Shown here: positions 16,050 through 28,981 of the stretch, piece by piece
Position numbering within the stretch: position 1 is the first letter of the stretch
Layout of the letters: every line of letters starts with the position of its first letter
Source of the DNA: Dactylococcopsis salina PCC 8305
Lineage (GTDB): Bacteria > Cyanobacteriota > Cyanobacteriia > Cyanobacteriales > Rubidibacteraceae
Assembly: GCF_000317615.1 (NCBI RefSeq)
Contig: NC_019780.1
Coordinates: 2,439,840-2,503,839 of the forward strand
Length of the DNA: 64,000 nt
Direction of reading: 5' to 3'
Notes under the pieces: model-generated
What the model was told of the DNA's origin: nothing
The model's input: the letters and a program-made list of their open reading frames with translations, nothing else
The model's database searches: none
Position numbers and translations under genes: made by a program

Positions 16050-18179
16050 GTGAATTTAGACGTTTGGCCAGGGAAACCCACCCCTTTAGGGGCGACTTAT
16101 GATGGGAAAGGTGTCAACTTTGCCATCTACTCAGAAAATGCCACAGAAGTTGAGTTATGCTTATTCACAGAACAAGATCATGAGATTCGTCTCCCTCTAA
16201 AAGAAGTTCATAATCAGATTTGGCATGGTTATCTCCCTGGCTTGCAACCAGGACAGCGCTACAATTATCGTGTGCATGGAGACTTTCTCCCCAAACAGGG
16301 ACATCGGTTTAATCGCAAAAAACTATTGCTTGATCCCTATGCAGAAGCAATTACAGGAGATATTGGTTACGGGGAAGAAATCTTTGCTTATCCCTGGGAA
16401 ACAGAGGAAAAAGACTTAGCTTGTTCCAACACCGATGATAGTCATCTGATTCCAAAATGTGTCGTTGTCAATCACGATTTTGACTGGGAAGACGATCGAC
16501 CGTTACAAACGCCTTGGCATGAAACCATCATCTATGAAGTGCATCTCAAAGGCTTTACCCAACAACATCCCGAAATTCCGCAACATCTGCGAGGCACTTA
16601 TGCCGCTTTAGCCCATCCCACAGCCATTGATTATCTCAAAAATTTAGGCATTACTGCTGTTGAATTACTTCCGATTCATCACTTTTTAGCCTATCCTAGA
16701 CATTTAATCACAAAAGGATTACATAACTATTGGGGATATGACTCGATCGGGTATTTTGCCCCCTATTCTGAGTATAGTGCCACTGGTAGGCAAGGAGAAC
16801 AAATCCAAGAATTTAAGGCGATGGTAAAAGCACTACATCAAGCGGGAATTGAGGTGATCTTAGATGTGGTTTACAATCATACGGGAGAAGGAAACCATTT
16901 AGGATCAACGGTTTGTTTTCGGGGAATTGATAACGTCGCTTACTATCGCCTAGTCGATAATGATCCACGCTACTACATGGATTTTACTGGCTGTGGTAAC
17001 TCATTAAATGTACGTCATCCCCAAGTTTTGAAGTTGATTATGGATAGTCTGCGTTATTGGGTGGAAGAAATGCACGTCGATGGTTTTCGCTTTGATTTAG
17101 CTTCCGCTTTGGCGCGAGAATTATATGAAGTGAATCGTTTAGCCGCCTTTTTTGATATCATTCACCAAGACCCAATTCTGTCCAATGTCAAACTGATTGC
17201 TGAACCTTGGGACGTAGGAGAAGGAGGCTATCAAGTGGGAAATTTCCCTCTATTATGGTCAGAATGGAATGGGAAATATCGGGATACGGTGCGAGATTTT
17301 TGGCGCGGTGAAGATAATACATTAAATGAGTTTGCTTCTCGTTTTACGGGTAGCCCCGATTTGTATCAAGCTAATGGTAAACTGCCTCATGCTAGTATTA
17401 ATTTTATTACTGCCCATGATGGGTTTACGCTGCGTGATTTAGTTAGTTACAACGAAAAACATAATCAGGCAAATGGGGAGAATAATCACGATGGAGAAGA
17501 TCATAACCGATCGTGGAATTGTGGTGCAGAAGGAGAAACAGACGAGGAAGAAATCTTAAAATTTCGATCGCGCCAACAACGGAATTTTCTCGTTACCCTG
17601 ATGTTATCTCAAGGCGTTCCCATGTTACTCGGTGGCGATGAAATTGGACGCACTCAACAAGGAAATAATAACGCTTATTGTCAGGATAATGAACTGACTT
17701 GGTTTAATTGGGAATTATCTCCCGATCATAAAGCATTACTTACCTTTACTCAGAAATTAATTCAATTTCGCCAACAACATCCCATTTTCCATCGTCGAAA
17801 TTGGTTTCAAGGTCGATCGATTCATGGTTCACAAGTCAATGATATCAGTTGGCATCATCCCGATGGCAGTGCTTTCAGTGAGAAGCAATGGGAAACCAAT
17901 CAACTAACAAAAGCAATTACCGTTTTTCTCAACGGTTTAGAATTATCCGCACCTGATCCCGAAGGAAAACGCTTAACCGATGATAGTTTTTTGTTGCTGT
18001 TTAATAGTTATCAAGAGGAAACAGTCTTTACAATTCCTGATGCTTTACAAAATCGTAATTGGCAAGTTGTAATTGATACCAATCAAGGCGGATTTATCTC
18101 TGAGGAAAAAAGTTATGCAGGAAAAGAGGAAATTATTATCAATGGGTTTTCTATCTTGGTTTTGACAATAATTGAGTAA
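16050..18179 (+). CDS. glgX: Glycogen debranching enzyme GlgX
   Basis: 709 residues from a GTG start. N-terminal CBM48 (KPTPLGATYDGKGVNFAIYS), then a GH13 TIM barrel with nucleophile D349 (DGFRFDLAS), acid/base E385 (LIAEPWDVGEGGY) and transition-state D457 (ITAHDGFTL). The isoamylase-type segments VVYNHTGEGN and LLGGDEIGRTQQGNNNAYCQ are present. It hydrolyses alpha-1,6 branches of phosphorylase-trimmed glycogen. Length and domain order are normal. With pgm upstream it marks a glycogen-use neighbourhood, although about 760 bp of repeats and yidD/arsR intervene. Confidence 0.96.
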   Translation: MNLDVWPGKPTPLGATYDGKGVNFAIYSENATEVELCLFTEQDHEIRLPLKEVHNQIWHGYLPGLQPGQRYNYRVHGDFLPKQGHRFNRKKLLLDPYAEAITGDIGYGEEIFAYPWETEEKDLACSNTDDSHLIPKCVVVNHDFDWEDDRPLQTPWHETIIYEVHLKGFTQQHPEIPQHLRGTYAALAHPTAIDYLKNLGITAVELLPIHHFLAYPRHLITKGLHNYWGYDSIGYFAPYSEYSATGRQGEQIQEFKAMVKALHQAGIEVILDVVYNHTGEGNHLGSTVCFRGIDNVAYYRLVDNDPRYYMDFTGCGNSLNVRHPQVLKLIMDSLRYWVEEMHVDGFRFDLASALARELYEVNRLAAFFDIIHQDPILSNVKLIAEPWDVGEGGYQVGNFPLLWSEWNGKYRDTVRDFWRGEDNTLNEFASRFTGSPDLYQANGKLPHASINFITAHDGFTLRDLVSYNEKHNQANGENNHDGEDHNRSWNCGAEGETDEEEILKFRSRQQRNFLVTLMLSQGVPMLLGGDEIGRTQQGNNNAYCQDNELTWFNWELSPDHKALLTFTQKLIQFRQQHPIFHRRNWFQGRSIHGSQVNDISWHHPDGSAFSEKQWETNQLTKAITVFLNGLELSAPDPEGKRLTDDSFLLLFNSYQEETVFTIPDALQNRNWQVVIDTNQGGFISEEKSYAGKEEIIINGFSILVLTIIE

Positions 18180-18259
18180 TCCTATAATTCAGAGAATACT
18201 CTGAGCATCTGCTACAAGTAAATCAATAAACATCTTTTTGATGGCTCCTAGCTAATCGC

Positions 18260-18463
18260 CTAGTATTTATATTTATTTTGTCGTTCTTTCGCTCTAATTT
18301 TCGGTTTGATTTGAGCGACTTTAGCCACTTTCTGCCATTGTGCTTCCTCTAATACAGCATCTAAAACGTCTGAGATATTACATTTTTGTTCAAAAGCAAT
18401 TCGTCGTAATATGTCATGATGTTCAGGTTGGATATAGACGGGCTTTCTTCGAGTTTGAGCCAT
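18260..18463 (-). CDS. Small ribbon-helix-helix-like protein (orphan antitoxin-like)
   Basis: 67 residues, strongly basic: MAQTRRKPVYIQPEHHDILR RIAFEQKCNISDVLDAVLEE. The YIQPEHHDILRRIA strand-helix followed by ISDVLDAVLEEA is the ribbon-helix-helix pattern used by CopG/VapB-type DNA-binding antitoxins. No toxin gene lies next to it; the upstream side faces the cytosine methyltransferase (divergent, 115 bp apart). It could be a controller for the restriction-modification genes, but that is only positional speculation. Confidence 0.65.
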   Translation of the reverse strand: MAQTRRKPVYIQPEHHDILRRIAFEQKCNISDVLDAVLEEAQWQKVAKVAQIKPKIRAKERQNKYKY

Positions 18464-18578
18464 TTTTCCTCATTTACTTACCTTTTCTAAAATTATAGCA
18501 AAACTTAGCTAATTAGCTAATTGAAATTTAGTTATAAATGTGCTTTAATGTAGGAAGTAATATTAATCGATTCTCAAA

Positions 18579-19634
18579 ATGCAGATTGTATCATTATTCT
18601 CAGGTTGCGGTGGATTAGACCTAGGTTTTCGTCAAGCAGGTTTTCAAGTCGTGTGGGCGAATGAATATGATCGAACAATTTGGTCAACTTATCAAAGAAA
18701 TCATCAGAATACAATTTTAGATCAACGAGATATCAAAGAAATTACGTCTCAAGATATCCCCGATTGTGTGGGCATCATTGGTGGCCCTCCTTGTCAAAGC
18801 TGGAGTGAAGGAGGAAAGCAAAGAGGGATTAATGACGATCGCGGTCGGCTTTTTTTAGAATATATTCGGGTGTTAAAAGATAAACAGCCTGACTTTTTTT
18901 TAGCGGAAAATGTCTCGGGAATTTTGCATTCTAAACATCAAGAGTCTTTTCAGCAAATATTTGATAGTTTCCGAAAAGCAGGATACAATGTTGCTTACAA
19001 ACTCCTAAACGCAAAATTTTATAATGTTCCTCAAGATCGAATTCGTGTAATTTTTGTTGGTTATCATCATCGTCTTGGTAAAAAATTTGACTTTGGTAAA
19101 CTAACACCACAAAATAATATTCCAACTCTAAAAGATGCAATTTGGAATTTACGCCTATCTGCAATTCCAGCAAAAGAAAAAAATAAAACGAGAGGCAACG
19201 AGTGTTTAATTCCAAATCATGAATATATGATTGGCGGTTTTTCTAGTATTTATATGTCTCGTAATCGGGTTCGCAATTGGACAGAACCATCATTTACAAT
19301 TCAGGCTGGAGGAAGGCACGCCCCCATTCATCCCCAAGCCAATAAAATGATTAAGGTAGAAAAGGATAAATTTGTTTTTGATGAAAATTCCCTTGAAAAT
19401 TACCGCAGATTATCGGTAAGAGAATGTGCAAGAATTCAGACTTTTCCTGATAATTTTATCTTTGATTATGATTATGTTAATAATGGCTATAAGATGGTGG
19501 GAAATGCTGTTCCTGTTAATTTTGCAAGGGCGATCGCGCAGATTATTTATTATGATTTATTAAATCAAACTATTCCTGTAGATTTAAATCAAAGACAATC
19601 TGAGCCAATTCAACTTACTTTACCTGTTGGTTGA
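18579..19634 (+). CDS. DNA (cytosine-5) methyltransferase, HaeIII-like (GGCC)
   Basis: 351 residues with the C5-methyltransferase motifs in order: I FSGCGGLDLGF, IV GGPPCQSW (nucleophile C72), VI ENV, VIII QDRIRVIFVG, IX RLSVRECARIQTFPDNF, X GNAVPVNFA. Beyond the motifs it follows M.HaeIII as I recall it, even in the variable region: ANEYD..IW.TY, PPCQSWSEGGKQRGINDDRG, NEC..PNHEYMIGGFSSIYM, SRNRVRNW.EP.FTIQAGGR. Target GGCC is therefore inferred, with methylation of the inner cytosine. It protects DNA from the enzyme encoded convergently 10 bp away. Confidence 0.93.
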   Translation: MQIVSLFSGCGGLDLGFRQAGFQVVWANEYDRTIWSTYQRNHQNTILDQRDIKEITSQDIPDCVGIIGGPPCQSWSEGGKQRGINDDRGRLFLEYIRVLKDKQPDFFLAENVSGILHSKHQESFQQIFDSFRKAGYNVAYKLLNAKFYNVPQDRIRVIFVGYHHRLGKKFDFGKLTPQNNIPTLKDAIWNLRLSAIPAKEKNKTRGNECLIPNHEYMIGGFSSIYMSRNRVRNWTEPSFTIQAGGRHAPIHPQANKMIKVEKDKFVFDENSLENYRRLSVRECARIQTFPDNFIFDYDYVNNGYKMVGNAVPVNFARAIAQIIYYDLLNQTIPVDLNQRQSEPIQLTLPVG

Positions 19635-19644
19635 GCTAAGTTAG

Positions 19645-20472
19645 TTACTGTTTTCTGGGAATTATTAGGTTGTAATTATCCCTGAGATCATCTAAGATAT
19701 GATTGTGATTAATAGAATTTGGTTCAACTTCAATAAACCTTCCCAATTGTCTTAACTGTTCTATAGATTTGACTTCTTGTTTAGAGGGAAGAGGTTTTGC
19801 TGGTTGAAAACGAGTATAAGCATTTTTACCGCGATTACTTCCTTCTGTTATAGGATTAACAGGTCTAAAAACGATTTTAATTTCTTGAGCCTTTCTTTCA
19901 AGGACTGTTTGATTAATTGGTTCTAGCTTATCAAATAGATCATTCAAAGATTGTGGAGCATCGCTAGAAATATAAAGACAATTAGCCACTCCTTCACCTT
20001 TTCCTGAACCAGCAATCACTTTTTTCAAGTCTTCTGTACTGTTGAAAATATCTAAAAAATCAATAAATGTATCTCCCGTTCGCTCTCCAAAACTAATACT
20101 AACTCCCACAAAAAGATTGACCCTAGAATTATTAACCCACTGGTTAGCCCATTTAGTTGTTTGATCAGTTATAGATTGAAAAATTTCAATTCCAAACTCT
20201 TTCACTAATCTTTTGTGTCCGTACCAATTTCCATAGTAACCAGCATTACTTAGTTTGGCGGAAATTTTTAGAGGAGGAGATTGTTGGAAGTGAATAATGA
20301 CATCTGTTTTATAGGTTTGATCTTTAGTTCCAATTCTTTGTGCATTAGTGACTGTATCTTCAGGAATTATTCCTAAACCTAACATCCAACTCGGTAGAGT
20401 CTTAGGAAGTTGAGTTTCCCTTGTAGCAGTATCTCTAATTGCTAACTCTAATTTTTCTGCATTGGTTGGCAT
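19645..20472 (-). CDS. Type II restriction endonuclease partner of the GGCC methyltransferase
   Basis: 275 residues, convergent with the methyltransferase. A likely PD-(D/E)xK-type core is YKTDVIIHFQQSPPLKISAK LSNAGYYGNW, with the aspartate of TDV and the xSxK of ISAKLS at the right spacing. Other distinctive parts: SRVNLFVGVSISFGERTGD and FIDFLDIFNSTEDLKKVIAG. The identification rests mainly on position and this motif; specificity GGCC is inherited from the HaeIII-like methylase. It has no membrane or signal segment. AT-rich, like its neighbour. Confidence 0.75.
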   Translation of the reverse strand: MPTNAEKLELAIRDTATRETQLPKTLPSWMLGLGIIPEDTVTNAQRIGTKDQTYKTDVIIHFQQSPPLKISAKLSNAGYYGNWYGHKRLVKEFGIEIFQSITDQTTKWANQWVNNSRVNLFVGVSISFGERTGDTFIDFLDIFNSTEDLKKVIAGSGKGEGVANCLYISSDAPQSLNDLFDKLEPINQTVLERKAQEIKIVFRPVNPITEGSNRGKNAYTRFQPAKPLPSKQEVKSIEQLRQLGRFIEVEPNSINHNHILDDLRDNYNLIIPRKQ

Positions 20473-20585
20473 AAGTTATGATTGGTGAATTAATAGCAAC
20501 TGATGTAATTGATCTAGTTTTGCACGAAAACAAAAGTTTTAAAATAATACAACAGCAACTTCTATTTATAAAACATTGATAATTA

Positions 20586-22061
20586 ATGTCACGACGATCG
20601 CCCAAACTTTGGTATCATCAAGGAACGCTACTTCTACATCCGCCACCGCGAGGGAAAAGCTGGATCGATTTTGCCACCTGGGACGATCGCGTTGAGAAGT
20701 TTCGTATCCCAGCAATTTATTATCGTTCCCTAGTAGAAACCTTACAAGGAGAAAAGATCAATTTTATTGATGAAGCAAAAGAGTTTCACTCACTCGCGTT
20801 AAACTCCCGTTTTGAAATGACTCCCTATCCTCATCAAGCAGAGGCGTTAGAAGGATGGAAGCAACAGGGAAGACAAGGAATTGTAGTGTTACCAACGGCG
20901 GCGGGAAAAACCTATTTAGCCCAGTTAGCAATGGAAGCCACACCGCGCAGCACGTTAATTGTTGTTCCTACTTTAGATTTAATGCACCAGTGGTATGCCC
21001 AATTAGAGGCGGCGTTTCCAGATGTGGAATTAGGATTATTGGGAGGGGGATCGCACGATCGAAGCGACATTCTGATTGCTACTTATAACAGTGCGGCGAT
21101 TCATGCGGAAACATTAGGAAATCGGTATGGGCTGCTAATTTTTGATGAATGCCATCATCTGCCAACAGACTTTTTTCGAGTGATTGCAGAACACTCGATC
21201 GCCCCCTATCGTCTAGGACTAACCGCAACCCCAGAACGTTCCGATGGACATGAACGAGACTTAGAAGCCCTCATCGGTTCGATCGTTTATCGTAAAACCA
21301 GCAAAGATTTATCAGGGGATGCCCTAGCCAATTATAAAATCGTTGAAATAAAAGTCAAACTATCACCAAAAGAAAAAGAAATTTATCAAACATCAATCAA
21401 AACTCGTAATCAATTTTTAAAACAAAAACGTATTTCTCTTAGCAATCTTCAAGGATGGCAATTATTTGTCAAAGAAAGTGCGCGATCGCAAGAAGGAAGA
21501 CGGGCAATGTTAGCCCATCGTAAAGCCAAAGAAATCGCTTTAGGAACAGAAAGCAAACTGAGAGTTTTAACCGAACTAATCACCAAACATTCCCCAGAAC
21601 CAATTTTAATTTTTACCAACGATAACGCAACAGTGTATCGCATTTCTCAAGACTTTTTAATCCCTGCAATCACTCATCAAACTCCAGTTAAAGAACGCCA
21701 TTTAATTCTACAAAACTTTAAATCGGGAGAATATAAAACCCTAGTTGCCTCTCATGTCTTAAATGAAGGAGTAGATGTTCCCGATGCGAGAATTGCGATT
21801 ATTTTATCAGGAACAGGGTCAGCGCGAGAATATATTCAAAGATTAGGTCGAGTATTAAGAAAAGGGAAAACCAAAGACAAGCAAGCGATTCTTTATGAAG
21901 TAATTGCCGAAGAAACCAGCGAAGAAAAAACCTCAGAACGTCGGCGTAGTGATCCCGCTAAAAAACAAGGTCAAGTTGAGATGTTTCCCTCTCGAAAAAA
22001 AGACACTACTTCTATTCCCAAAGCAGCCGAAAAAAGCGGAGATTATAATATTGATCATTAA
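20586..22061 (+). CDS. XPB/Rad25-like superfamily 2 DNA helicase
   Basis: 491 residues. Helicase motifs: Q/I PYPHQAEALEGW and VLPTAAGKTYLA, II FDECHHLP, III GLTATPERSDG, V/VI VLNEGVDVP and YIQRLGRVLRKGK. The N-terminal extension (KLWYHQGTLLLHPPP) and a thumb-like insert between the lobes (EKEIYQTSIKTRNQFLKQ) fit the prokaryotic XPB branch. These 3'-5' helicases are usually encoded with a DUF790/Bax1 nuclease; none is found here. The gene is divergent from the restriction endonuclease (113 bp). A charged tail (EETSEEKTSERRRSDPAKK) ends the protein. Confidence 0.88.
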   Translation: MSRRSPKLWYHQGTLLLHPPPRGKSWIDFATWDDRVEKFRIPAIYYRSLVETLQGEKINFIDEAKEFHSLALNSRFEMTPYPHQAEALEGWKQQGRQGIVVLPTAAGKTYLAQLAMEATPRSTLIVVPTLDLMHQWYAQLEAAFPDVELGLLGGGSHDRSDILIATYNSAAIHAETLGNRYGLLIFDECHHLPTDFFRVIAEHSIAPYRLGLTATPERSDGHERDLEALIGSIVYRKTSKDLSGDALANYKIVEIKVKLSPKEKEIYQTSIKTRNQFLKQKRISLSNLQGWQLFVKESARSQEGRRAMLAHRKAKEIALGTESKLRVLTELITKHSPEPILIFTNDNATVYRISQDFLIPAITHQTPVKERHLILQNFKSGEYKTLVASHVLNEGVDVPDARIAIILSGTGSAREYIQRLGRVLRKGKTKDKQAILYEVIAEETSEEKTSERRRSDPAKKQGQVEMFPSRKKDTTSIPKAAEKSGDYNIDH

Positions 22062-22144
22062 TTAATTAACCAAATGATTCCCGTAGGTTGGGTGAAGGAG
22101 ACGAAACCCAACACTAACCAGTAAAATAAAGGAGACCAGAAGCC

Positions 22145-23113
22145 ATGACACAAGTGCTTTGCTTAGGAGAAATTCTGTATGATTGTTTAGCCCAAGAAGC
22201 AGGAAAGCCGATCGAAAGTGTCAAAAACTGGATCGCCTATCCAGGAGGCGCACCAGCAAACGTCGCCACCGCATTAGTGAAACTGGGAACATCTTCAGGT
22301 TTTATTGGTTGCATTGGCAAAGATGAGGCGGGACAATCCTTAAAACAGTTGCTTTTAGAAACAGGAGTTAACTGTCAAGGGATTCAAGAACATCCCAACG
22401 CCCCCACTCGTCAAGTATATGTTTTACGCTCCAGGGATGGCGATCGAGAATTTGCAGGCTTTGGCAATCATCGCCCTGATCAATTTGCCGATGCGTTTCT
22501 CCAAGCTGATCAATTACCGATTCCTCTATTTGAACAAGCACAGTTTTTAGTCATTGGCACATTAGAACTAGCTTATCCAACGACTCGTAGAGCCGTTTTT
22601 CGGGCTTTAGAGTTAGCCAACACTTACAATATTAAAGTCTTAGTGGATGTCAACTGGCGACCCATGTTTTGGCATCATCCCGAAGAAGCCATCCCTTTGA
22701 TTAAACAATTGTGGCAGTTTGTGGATTTTGTAAAGTTCTCTCGTGAAGAGGCACAATGGTTATTTAATACAGCAGAGTCAGGCGCGATCGCCCATCAACT
22801 TTCCTCAATAGAAGGAGTTTTCGTCACCGATGGAGGCGAAACAATTAGCTATTATCTCAACGATTTTGAAGGTAAAATTCCCACCTTTGCCGTCTCAGTG
22901 GAAGACACCACTGGGGCTGGAGATAGTTTTGTCGCTGGCTTAGTCCATCAACTCTGTCAAAAAGGACTAAATAACTTTAGTAACGCTCATTCTGTAAAAG
23001 AAAGCATCATTTATGCCTCTGCGGTCGGAGGATTAACCACTACGAGATCAGGCGCGATCGCAGCTCAACCGACAGATTCAGAGGTGAAGCAGTTTTTAAA
23101 ATCTCAAAACTGA
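22145..23113 (+). CDS. PfkB-family carbohydrate kinase (probable fructokinase)
   Basis: 322 residues. PfkB signature 1 is at the N-terminus, YPGGAPANVATALVKLGTSS GFIG; signature 2, with the anion hole and catalytic Asp, is DTTGAGDSFVAGLVHQL. A lid region TRQVYVLRSRDGDREFAGF and SREEAQWLF match bacterial fructokinases (ScrK type), which phosphorylate fructose to fructose-6-P, for example after sucrose cleavage. Substrate assignment is by similarity only. AAAGGAG sits 10 bases before the ATG. The gap from the helicase contains a TTGGGTG...ACCCAAC-type repeat. Confidence 0.87.
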   Translation: MTQVLCLGEILYDCLAQEAGKPIESVKNWIAYPGGAPANVATALVKLGTSSGFIGCIGKDEAGQSLKQLLLETGVNCQGIQEHPNAPTRQVYVLRSRDGDREFAGFGNHRPDQFADAFLQADQLPIPLFEQAQFLVIGTLELAYPTTRRAVFRALELANTYNIKVLVDVNWRPMFWHHPEEAIPLIKQLWQFVDFVKFSREEAQWLFNTAESGAIAHQLSSIEGVFVTDGGETISYYLNDFEGKIPTFAVSVEDTTGAGDSFVAGLVHQLCQKGLNNFSNAHSVKESIIYASAVGGLTTTRSGAIAAQPTDSEVKQFLKSQN

Positions 23114-23208
23114 CCGACCCGATCGCCAACTATTTCGTTGAATCACAAACCTGAAACCCTTACCCAGCAAGGAACAGAAAAAAACTCAGAAAAAAATCAA
23201 AAAAAGGG

Positions 23209-23237
23209 TTGACACTTCTTGAAATAACCCCTATATT
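23209..23237 (+). promoter_or_regulatory. rRNA operon promoter
   Basis: Perfect -35 box TTGACA (23209-23214), exactly 17 bp spacer, and -10 box TATATT (23232-23237), about 170 bp before mature 16S. It follows an A-rich tract. Vegetative sigma-type promoter of the rrn operon. Confidence 0.85.
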
Positions 23238-23309
23238 GGTGAATGCGCTCGAAACGGAGGCGGTCACGCCCACCGAAACCGAGCCACCTGAACCTAGACA
23301 AATTCATAA

Positions 23310-23323
23310 GTTGGAAAAGCCTA
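23310..23323 (+). other. 16S processing stalk, 5' arm
   Basis: GTTGGAAAAGCCTA pairs perfectly (14 bp) with TAGGCTTTTCCAAC at 24974-24987 in the spacer. This loops out the 16S precursor for RNase III-type cutting. Confidence 0.8.
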
Positions 23324-23403
23324 AGTTAACCGTAAAACGTTAACGCTTCCACGTCAAATTTATTAAAACGGAAACGTAAAACCAACGAGCCGCAGGCTCT
23401 CAA

Positions 23404-24890
<1,487 letters not shown>

Positions 24891-25003
24891 AAAGGAGACC
24901 CAAGGTAGGGGAAACTCTGAAAAAGAAGTAAGAGAGACCCTTCAACTCCGAGGTCGGTCGTGGTAGAAATCAGTAGGCTTTTCCAACCGGGTTTGGGGAA
25001 CCT

Positions 25004-25077
<74 letters not shown>

Positions 25078-25081
25078 TAGC

Positions 25082-25154
25082 GGGGGTATAGCTCAGTTGG
25101 TAGAGCACCTGCCTTGCACGCAGGGAGTCAGCGGTTCGAGTCCGCTTACCTCCA
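25082..25154 (+). tRNA. tRNA-Ala (TGC)
   Basis: 73-nt cloverleaf four bases after tRNA-Ile. Acceptor GGGGGTA/TACCTCC (one G-T wobble), anticodon loop CTTGCAC (anticodon TGC), T-arm GCGG TTCGAGT CCGC. Confidence 0.98.
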
Positions 25155-25209
25155 TACAAGGATTCAGCACCGTTAGGATAGCTAACGACTGCTGGACACT
25201 TGTCCAGAC

Positions 25210-25241
25210 CAGAACCTTGAAAACTGCATAATCACCAAGAA
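25210..25241 (+). other. 23S processing stalk, 5' arm
   Basis: CAGAACCTTGAAAACTGCA (25210-25228) pairs with 28092-28110 except for one G-T-type mismatch. ATCACCAAGAA (25231-25241) pairs perfectly with TTCTTGGTGAT (28080-28090). Together they make about 30 bp of stem enclosing 23S, the RNase III-type processing site. Confidence 0.85.
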
Positions 25242-25261
25242 AGTTAAGGAAACTTAACCGA

Positions 25262-28074
<2,813 letters not shown>

Positions 28075-28091
28075 CTTGATTCTTGGTGATG

Positions 28092-28110
28092 TGCAGTCTT
28101 CAAGGTTCTG
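28092..28110 (+). other. 23S processing stalk, 3' arm
   Basis: TGCAGTCTTCAAGGTTCTG, complementary to 25210-25228, lies between 23S and 5S; the adjoining 28080-28090 pairs with 25231-25241. Confidence 0.85.
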
Positions 28111-28132
28111 CTTCCGACAGAATCACAGCCTT

Positions 28133-28250
28133 TCCTAGTGCTGAAGGCGCGGTGGAACCACTCCGATCCATCCCGAACTCGGGTGTGAAACGCTGCAGCG
28201 GCGAAGATACTTGACGGGACACTGTCTGGGAAAATAGCTCGGTGCCAGGT
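28133..28250 (+). rRNA. rrf: 5S ribosomal RNA
   Basis: About 118 nt with the conserved core GGAACCACTCCGATCCATCC, CGAACTCGGGTGTGAAACG, GGCGAAGATACTTGACGGG and ATAGCTCGGTGCCAGG. The ends CCTAGTG and GCCAGG pair imperfectly. Last gene of the operon. Confidence 0.95.
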
Positions 28251-28256
28251 TCATTT

Positions 28257-28288
28257 TTCTCCCACCTCCTTGCGGGGTGGGTTTTTAT
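28257..28288 (+). terminator. rRNA operon terminator
   Basis: Stem CCCACC(TCC)/(GG)GGTGGG with a TTGC-type loop, followed by TTTTTATTA. It directly follows 5S: a classical intrinsic terminator. Confidence 0.9.
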
Positions 28289-28342
28289 TATCGCTGAATA
28301 CATAAAGCTACAATAGGGCAAAATTGACGTTAACCTTGACTT

Positions 28343-28981
28343 ATGCCACTATTGATTTTACTTGCTGAGGATGATCCTGGGATTCAAATGGCTGTCAAAG
28401 ACTATTTGGAATTTTCTGGTTACAGTGTGATTACTGCCAAAAATGGTGATGAAGCCCTACATCATCTTAAAACTTATCATCCTCATTTGATTGTTGCTGA
28501 TATTAAAATGCCTCGTAAGGATGGATTTGAGTTGATTCAAGAGGTAAGAGAACGTCCAGAGTTTCGGATGCTACCAGTGATCTTTTTAACTCAACGGGGA
28601 AGTACCGCCGATCGCATTCTGGGATACGAAGCTGGTTGTGATTTATATCTTCCTAAACCCTTTGAAATGGCGGAATTGGGAGCAGTTATTAAAAACTTGT
28701 TGATTCGATCGCAAATGGAACAGTCGGAACAAAGCATTAATGCTCAACAAGGTAGTATTCATTCTGAGGAAGAAAACCATGAAGACTTTCATTTTACCCA
28801 ACGAGAAAGTGAAGTTTTAGAACTTCTTACTCAAGGATTATCAAATACAGAAATGGGAGAAAAGTTATATTTAAGTCCCCGAACTGTGGAAAAATATGTA
28901 AGTAGTCTTTTACGAAAAACTGACACCAATAACCGAGCAGAATTGGTCAGTTTTACTCTCAAACATCATCTAATTTCTTAA
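28343..28981 (+). CDS. rre1: NarL-type response regulator, Rre1/Ycf29 homologue
   Basis: 212 residues: receiver domain 1-125 with the acidic pair in LLAEDDPG, phospho-acceptor Asp in LIVADIKMPRKDGF, Thr in IFLTQR, Lys in LYLPKPFEMAELG. A LuxR-type helix-turn-helix follows (FTQRESEVLELLTQGLSNTE, LYLSPRTVEKYVSSLLRK). The LILLAEDDPGIQ opening and CDLYLPKPFE motif match cyanobacterial Rre1 and plastid Ycf29, regulators tied to stress and photosynthetic gene expression through Hik2/Hik34-type kinases. Assignment by recalled similarity. It starts about 55 bp after the rrn terminator and its stop abuts the sfsA start. Confidence 0.88.
   Translation: MPLLILLAEDDPGIQMAVKDYLEFSGYSVITAKNGDEALHHLKTYHPHLIVADIKMPRKDGFELIQEVRERPEFRMLPVIFLTQRGSTADRILGYEAGCDLYLPKPFEMAELGAVIKNLLIRSQMEQSEQSINAQQGSIHSEEENHEDFHFTQRESEVLELLTQGLSNTEMGEKLYLSPRTVEKYVSSLLRKTDTNNRAELVSFTLKHHLIS

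Noticed and set aside
25155-25261. A third tRNA in the rRNA spacer
   Set aside because: The remaining spacer folds into the 23S processing arm and shows no cloverleaf.
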